Shown here: piece by piece, positions 59,631 through 64,000 of the stretch
Layout: each line of letters opens with the position of its first letter
Numbering within the stretch: the stretch's first letter is position 1
NCBI RefSeq assembly: GCF_900112375.1
Contig: NZ_FOLS01000008.1
Location: 149,285-213,284 of the forward strand
DNA from: Pseudomonas citronellolis
GTDB taxonomy: Bacteria > Pseudomonadota > Gammaproteobacteria > Pseudomonadales > Pseudomonadaceae
DNA length: 64,000 bases
Reading direction: 5' to 3'
Notes under the pieces: model-generated
What the model was told of the DNA's origin: nothing
What the model saw: only the letters and a program-made list of their open reading frames with translations
Databases searched by the model: none
Program-made: the position numbers and the translations under genes

Positions 59631-61024
59631 GAAGAGCCGTCCTGGCGGGAGAGAAAGGCGTAGAGCCGTTCGTCCAGCGAGTGGGCGACGTTGAAGCGCA
59701 GCCAGGGCACGTGGCGGCCGTCGGGCATGAACAGTTGGCCGGGGAACAGCAGGATCTTCGCTTCCTTGGCCCGTTCGGCCAGTTGGGTGGCGTCGGCCAC
59801 CGCGCGGTGCCGGGCCCAGAGGAACAGCCCGGCGCGCGGTTCGTGGAACAGCTCCAGCCCCGCCGCCTCCAGGCGCCGGGCCACGCTGTCGTGGGCCTCG
59901 CCGAGTTGTTCGCGGAGCTGGCGCACGTGCTTGCGCTGGCGGCCCTGGAGGAGGATGTCCAGGGCCAGGGTCTCGGTGAGTTCCGAGCTGGTCAGCCCGG
60001 CCACCATCTTCAGCGGCAGCAGTTCCTCGATCAGCTCCGGGTGGGCGGCGATGAAGCCCACCCGCAGCGCCGGGGCGATGACCTTGGACAGGCTGCCGAT
60101 GTAGATCACCCGCGCCAGCTGGTCGAGGTTGGCCAGCAGCAATTGGCCGGCGGGGTCGAGGTCGGCGTAGATGTCGTTCTCGACGATCAGGAAGTCGTAC
60201 TTCTCCGCCAGTTGCAGCAGGCGGTGGCTGGCGGCCAGGGACAGGCTGGCGCCGGTGGGGCTCTGCAGCCGCGCCTGGGTGAAGTAGACCTTGGGCCGGT
60301 ATTCGCGCACCAGCTGCTCCAGGCGCTCCAGGTCCAGGCCGTCGGCACTGCGCGGCACGCCCAGCAGGTTGGCGCCCTGCAGGCGCAGGTTGAGGAACAG
60401 GTTGTGGTAGCCGGGCTCGTCCACCAGCACCGGGTCGCCGCGCTGCACCAGGTAGCGCACGGCCAGGTCCAGCGCCTGGCTGGCGCCGCTGGTCAGCAGC
60501 ACCTGTTCGGGGCTGGCGGCCACTCCGGCGTCGGCCAGGCGGTCGGCCAGCTTGCCGCGCAGGCGCGGGTTGCCCTTGCTGTGGCCGTAGTTGCCGAACT
60601 GCGCCGGTTCTTCCCGGGCCAGGGTGCGCAGGCCGCGCAGCAGGCCTTCGCCATCCAGCCAGTGCTCGGGCAGCAGGCCGACGCCGGGGCGCAGTTCCAT
60701 GCCCAGGGGCTGGAACACCTTGTGCAGCAGCAGGTGGGCGTCGAAGTCGAATTCCGGCGCGGCCTGCTCGTCGGCGGTTTCCCCGGCCAGCGGGCCGCGC
60801 ACGTAGAAGCCGGCGTTGGGCACGGCGTTCAGGCAGCCGCGCGCCACCAGGCGGTCGTAGGCCTCGACCACGGTGAAGTGGCTCACCCCGTGGGTCTGGG
60901 CGAACCGGCGGATGGAGGGCAGCTTGGCGCCGGGGCGCAGGCGCTGCTCGTCGATGGCCTGGGCGATGCCGTCGACGATCTGGGTGACCAGGGGCGTTTC
61001 GCAAGTGGGGTCGAGCAACAGCAT
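59627..61024 (-). CDS. MocR-type regulator (GntR HTH fused to aminotransferase)
   Basis: The 465-residue protein has a GntR winged helix (PLVTQIVDGIAQAIDEQRLRPGAKLPSIRRFAQTHGVSHFTVVEAYDRLVARG) and a class I aminotransferase-like domain with the PLP Lys in YIGSLSKVIAPALRVGF. The ATG at 61024 is chosen because the frame upstream is low-complexity and lacks the fold. It is divergent from an aldolase and a solute-binding protein, so it may control their uptake and use. The stop comes from a REP repeat. Confidence 0.9.
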   Translation of the reverse strand: MLLLDPTCETPLVTQIVDGIAQAIDEQRLRPGAKLPSIRRFAQTHGVSHFTVVEAYDRLVARGCLNAVPNAGFYVRGPLAGETADEQAAPEFDFDAHLLLHKVFQPLGMELRPGVGLLPEHWLDGEGLLRGLRTLAREEPAQFGNYGHSKGNPRLRGKLADRLADAGVAASPEQVLLTSGASQALDLAVRYLVQRGDPVLVDEPGYHNLFLNLRLQGANLLGVPRSADGLDLERLEQLVREYRPKVYFTQARLQSPTGASLSLAASHRLLQLAEKYDFLIVENDIYADLDPAGQLLLANLDQLARVIYIGSLSKVIAPALRVGFIAAHPELIEELLPLKMVAGLTSSELTETLALDILLQGRQRKHVRQLREQLGEAHDSVARRLEAAGLELFHEPRAGLFLWARHRAVADATQLAERAKEAKILLFPGQLFMPDGRHVPWLRFNVAHSLDERLYAFLSRQDGSS

Positions 61025-61190
61025 CGAAGCGTCCGGTGGAAGGGAAACGGAAACTGTACAGGCCGCGCGGCCATAACAGCACTGCAGGCACTCCAGCGCC
61101 CCTGTGCATGGCGGCCGGGCGGGCGGCCCAGCACACTGCGGGGCACGACGCGGCAGCCAAGCCGCGCAAGCCTGATGACAAGGAATTGCC

Positions 61191-61964
61191 ATGCGCGACA
61201 CAGCTTACAACATCGACCCCGCGAGTATTTCCGCCGAAGAGTGGCAGGCCCGCTGCGATCTCGCCGCGCTGTACCGGCTGGTGGCGCACTTCCGCTGGAC
61301 CGACCACATCGACACGCACATCTCCGCCCGTGTGCCGGGCGAGCCGGGGCACTACCTGATCAACCGCTACGGCGTGATGTTCCACGAGATGCGCGCCTCC
61401 GACCTGGTCAAGGTCGACCACGCCGGCGACGTCATCGACCCGCGCTTCGGCCCCGACAGCGTCAACCGCGCCGGCTTCAACATCCACTCGGCGGTGCACG
61501 CCGCGCGCCCGGACGTGGCCTGTGTGATCCACACCCACACCGCCGCCGGCATCGCCGTGTCGGCCCAGGAGGAGGGCCTGCTGCCGATCAGCCAGCACGC
61601 GCTCAAGTACCACAACCGCCTGGGCTACCACGACTACGAGGGCATCGCCCTGGACCCGGACGAGCGCTCGCGCCTGGTCCGCGACCTCGGCCCGCACATG
61701 GCGATGATCCTGCGCAACCACGGCCTGCTGGCCACCGGGCGCTGCATCGCCGAGGCCTTCAACCAGATCTACTTCCTCGAACGCGCCTGCCAGGCCCAGG
61801 TCCAGGCCCTGGCCGGCGGCCGCCAGCTGCGCTACCCGCCCGAAGCGGTGCGCGAGCGCGTCGCCGTGCAGGAAGAGGAAGCCCTGGCCGGCGGCCTGCA
61901 TCTGCTGGCCTGGGAGTCGGCCCTGCGCCTGATCGAGGACGGCGCGGCCGACTACCGCAGCTGA
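61191..61964 (+). CDS. Class II aldolase/adducin-family protein
   Basis: The 257-residue protein has the zinc-aldolase pattern: DHIDTHISARVPG, NRYGVMFHEMRASDLVKV, VIHTHTAAGIAVSAQEEGLLP (zinc His pair) and a late MILRNHGLLATGRCIAEAFNQIY. Family members cleave or decarboxylate hydroxy-keto acids or sugar phosphates. It is divergent from the MocR regulator and is followed 83 bases later by a solute-binding protein, suggesting a role in using an imported compound. Confidence 0.85.
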   Translation: MRDTAYNIDPASISAEEWQARCDLAALYRLVAHFRWTDHIDTHISARVPGEPGHYLINRYGVMFHEMRASDLVKVDHAGDVIDPRFGPDSVNRAGFNIHSAVHAARPDVACVIHTHTAAGIAVSAQEEGLLPISQHALKYHNRLGYHDYEGIALDPDERSRLVRDLGPHMAMILRNHGLLATGRCIAEAFNQIYFLERACQAQVQALAGGRQLRYPPEAVRERVAVQEEEALAGGLHLLAWESALRLIEDGAADYRS

Positions 61965-62047
61965 TCCCTTTTGCGTGCGTCCCGGCCCGCAGAGGCCGGG
62001 CGCCTAGCGTGCTTGCAATCTGCCAACAACAAAGCCAAGAGGTGGAA

Positions 62048-63079
62048 ATGAAGAACCCGATAGCGGCGGCCCTGCTCATGGGCCTGGCGTCCGGCGCCAT
62101 GGCGGCCGACCTGAGCGTGATCTCCTTCGGCGGCACCAGCAAGGATGTGCAGACCGAAGCCTTCTACAAGCCCTTCACGCAGGCCACCGGCAACAAGGTG
62201 ATCGCCGGCGAGTACAACGGCGAGATGGGCAAGATCAAGGCCATGGTCGACACCCACAGCGTCAACTGGGACGTGGTTCAGGTCGAGGGCCCGGAACTGC
62301 TGCGCGGTTGCGACGAGGGCCTGTTCGAACAACTGGACCCGGCGCGCCTGGGCAATGTCGCCGACTACGTGCCGGGCACCGTGTCCGACTGCGGCGCCGG
62401 CCTGCTGGTGTGGTCCATGGCCATGGCCTACGACGCCAAGCGCCTGACCACCGCGCCGACCGGCTGGGCGGACTTCTGGGACACGCAGAAATTCCCCGGC
62501 AAGCGCGCGCTGCGCAAGGGCGCCAAGTACACCCTGGAGATCGCCCTGCTGGCCGACGGCGTGCCCAAGCAGGACATCTACAAGGTGCTTTCCACCCCCG
62601 AGGGCGTGAACCGCGCCTTCCGCAAGCTGGACCAGATCAAGCCGTCGATCCAGTGGTGGGAATCCGGCGCCCAGCCCATGCAATTCCTCGCCAGCGGCGA
62701 CGTGGTGATGAGCACCGCCTACAACGGCCGGGTGTTCGCCGCCCAGGAGGAGGGCGCGCCGATGAAGGTGGTGTGGAACGACAGCCTCTACGCCATCGAC
62801 TCCTGGGCCATCCCCAAGGGCAGCCCGAACAAGCAGGAGGCGGAGGATTTCATCGCCTTCTCGCTACGCCCGGAGCAGCAGAAGATCCACACCGTGAAGC
62901 TGGGCTACGGCTCGGTCAACAAGAAGACCACCGCGCTGCTCGACCCGGCCCTGGTGGAGCGCCTGAACACCGCGCCGGCCAACCTGGAGCAGGCGGTGCC
63001 GGTGGACTTCGCCTTCTGGGTGGACCACGGCGAGGAGCTGGAACTGCGCTTCAACGCCTGGGCGGCCAAGGGCAGCTAA
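62048..63079 (+). CDS. ABC transporter solute-binding protein (PotD/PotF-like)
   Basis: The 343-residue protein has a signal peptide (MKNPIAAALLMGLASGAMA), then LSVISFGGTSKDVQTEAFYKPFTQATGNKV and WDVVQVEGPELLRGCDEGLFEQLD. These are typical of polyamine/iron-type extracellular binding proteins. No permease or ATPase genes follow in the window; the next gene is on the other strand with overlapping stops. It may use a distant ABC system. GAGGTGGAA precedes the start. It is the MocR-linked partner of the aldolase gene. Confidence 0.88.
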   Translation: MKNPIAAALLMGLASGAMAADLSVISFGGTSKDVQTEAFYKPFTQATGNKVIAGEYNGEMGKIKAMVDTHSVNWDVVQVEGPELLRGCDEGLFEQLDPARLGNVADYVPGTVSDCGAGLLVWSMAMAYDAKRLTTAPTGWADFWDTQKFPGKRALRKGAKYTLEIALLADGVPKQDIYKVLSTPEGVNRAFRKLDQIKPSIQWWESGAQPMQFLASGDVVMSTAYNGRVFAAQEEGAPMKVVWNDSLYAIDSWAIPKGSPNKQEAEDFIAFSLRPEQQKIHTVKLGYGSVNKKTTALLDPALVERLNTAPANLEQAVPVDFAFWVDHGEELELRFNAWAAKGS

Positions 63080-63705
63080 CCGACGCGCCGCCACACGCTG
63101 GCCAGCCAGGGCTGCTGCTCGCGCGGCAGCCCGGCGGGCCGGTAGTAGTGTTCCAGTTGCTCGAAGCCCGCCGCTTCGAGCAGCTGTTTCCAGTTTTCCC
63201 AGTCGTGATAGGAACCGTAGCGCGGGCCGTTCCAGCCCTCTGCATTGTCCCCGCGCGGGTTGGAGGCGAACAGCACGCCGCCGGGCTTGAGCGCCGCGCG
63301 CAGCTCGCCCAGCACCCGCGGCAGTTCCTGGCGCGGCACGTGGAACAGGCTGGCATTGGCATAGATGCCATCGAAGCGCGCCGCCGGCAGGTCCAGCGCC
63401 AGGAAGTCCTGCAGCCATACCTCGCAAGCGCTGGCCTGGCGGGCCATTTCCATGAAGTTCGGACAGCCGTCCAGGCCCACCGGCGCATGGCCCAGGGCCT
63501 TGAAGGTGCAGAGGTCGCGGCCGGGGCCGCAGCCGAAGTCCAGCAGGGCGAAGGGCGGCTCGCCGTGGATGTGCCGCAGCAGGGCGGCGATGTTCTGGCT
63601 GACGTCATGGTCGCGGGTGCCTTCGCGGAAGGCCTCGGCGCTGTCCTGGTAGTGCTGCAGGGTGAGGCGGGAGATGTCGCGGAGGGTCTGGTCGTCTAGG
63701 GGCAT
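63076..63705 (-). CDS. Class I SAM-dependent methyltransferase
   Basis: The 209-residue protein has the SAM motif I ALLDFGCGPGRDLCTFKALG, motif II VGLDGCPNFMEMAR and motif IV FDGIYANASLFHVPR. This is the UbiE/methyltransferase-11 type. Acceptor unknown. Its stop overlaps the solute-binding protein stop by 3 bases (convergent). Confidence 0.87.
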   Translation of the reverse strand: MPLDDQTLRDISRLTLQHYQDSAEAFREGTRDHDVSQNIAALLRHIHGEPPFALLDFGCGPGRDLCTFKALGHAPVGLDGCPNFMEMARQASACEVWLQDFLALDLPAARFDGIYANASLFHVPRQELPRVLGELRAALKPGGVLFASNPRGDNAEGWNGPRYGSYHDWENWKQLLEAAGFEQLEHYYRPAGLPREQQPWLASVWRRVG

Positions 63706-63778
63706 GGCGGGCGTCGGTGGGTCGCTGGGAGGGTCATTCTACGCCGGGTTTTTGGGGTGATGGGGGCTGGGGGGACTT

Positions 63779-63900
63779 GTAGGAGCGAGCTTACTCGCGA
63801 ACGGTGCCAGCCGGTAACAACAGTGTTCGGGATGAACGCCGTCCCCTCTCCCCAGCCCTCTCCCTGAAGGGAGAGGGGGCTTGTCCGTGCCGAGAGGAGG
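63779..63900. repeat. Partial composite REP element
   Basis: GTAGGAGCGAGCTTACTCGC at about 63779 is followed by CCCTCTCCCCAGCCCTCTCCC and CCGTGCCGAG, as in the composite at 49149. The match stops near 63897, next to the start of a mobile element, so the copy is probably truncated. Confidence 0.75.
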
Positions 63901-63905
63901 CTGGG

Positions 63906-64000
63906 TTGTGGTGGTTCAATTTCCTCGGACACCTCGATAGGTGGAAAATCCACTGAATAGAGGAGTCATTCATGAGCCGTAAACGCAGAACATTCGATGC
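63906..64000 (+). mobile_element. Left end of an IS3-like insertion sequence
   Basis: From about 63906 the sequence no longer matches the composite repeat and runs into a possible transposase start. The exact terminal repeat cannot be fixed because the element continues beyond the window. Confidence 0.4.
63972..64000 (+). CDS. Probable IS3-family transposase OrfA, N-terminal fragment
   Basis: Nine codons are visible: MSRKRRTFD, preceded by AGAGGAG at a suitable distance. The basic start with RRTF is typical of IS3/IS911 OrfA proteins, which continue AEFK; that part is outside the window. Nothing else can be said. Confidence 0.5.

Overview
The window is high-GC DNA (roughly two thirds G+C) that reads as a Pseudomonas chromosome. 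It carries galU, gor, an SOS-controlled imuA-imuB-dnaE2 cassette, an mmsAB pair, a MocR regulator, RND efflux genes and many 'GTAGGAGCGAGC' REP repeats. The order galU - glyoxalase-like gene - gor - BASS symporter - ACT-like gene - Lrp regulator is the one I recall from the P. aeruginosa lineage. P. citronellolis, P. nitroreducens or P. knackmussii-like species are plausible, but this is inference.

Bases 1-21,114 hold a catabolic cluster read entirely on the + strand. It has two AraC/XylS-type regulators, a carbazole-dioxygenase-like Rieske oxygenase, a fused ferredoxin reductase, a styrene/indole-monooxygenase-like flavoprotein with its flavin reductase and a FadL-type porin. It also has two alpha/beta hydrolases, two amidases, an extradiol ring-cleavage dioxygenase, an SDR, a quinone-oxidoreductase-like enzyme and a PrpE-like acyl-CoA synthetase. 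Two further proteins have the folds of an M20 peptidase and an Asp/Glu racemase but lack the usual catalytic residues. Three of the four enzyme operons begin with the same promoter element: a XylS-like half-site (TGCG-N6-GGATA), a second conserved block and a -10 box at fixed spacing. The genes suggest import and oxygenation of an N-containing aromatic (indole, aminoaryl or amide type), conversion to a catechol, meta cleavage and CoA activation of a released acid. The substrate cannot be fixed from sequence alone.

Bases 21,115-26,100 are a patchwork around tRNA-Cys and tRNA-Leu: a RelBE-type toxin-antitoxin pair, a glycine-zipper protein, a styrene-oxide-isomerase/hydroxylaminobenzene-mutase-like membrane protein, an orphan LytTR regulator and three very small proteins.

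Bases 26,119-31,719 are a mutagenesis locus. SOS boxes precede imuA-imuB-dnaE2 on one side and, on the other, a convergent UmuD-like gene whose catalytic Ser and Lys are replaced. A third perfect SOS box lies at 40,231 between two divergent genes of unknown function.

Bases 32,000-64,000 are mostly core chromosome: galU, gor, Lrp, endonuclease I, a CoA-transferase, an OMF-adaptor-pump RND operon, a HigBA pair, a two-component system with an extra divergent response regulator, a flavin reductase and a bestrophin. A possible C4-like antisense RNA sits upstream of a small coupled gene pair. Then come mmsB-mmsA with a LysR regulator, a YebC-family gene, MocR with an aldolase and a solute-binding protein, and a methyltransferase. 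Intergenic spaces are filled with REP pairs and composite repeats. The window ends at the start of what looks like an IS3-type transposase gene.
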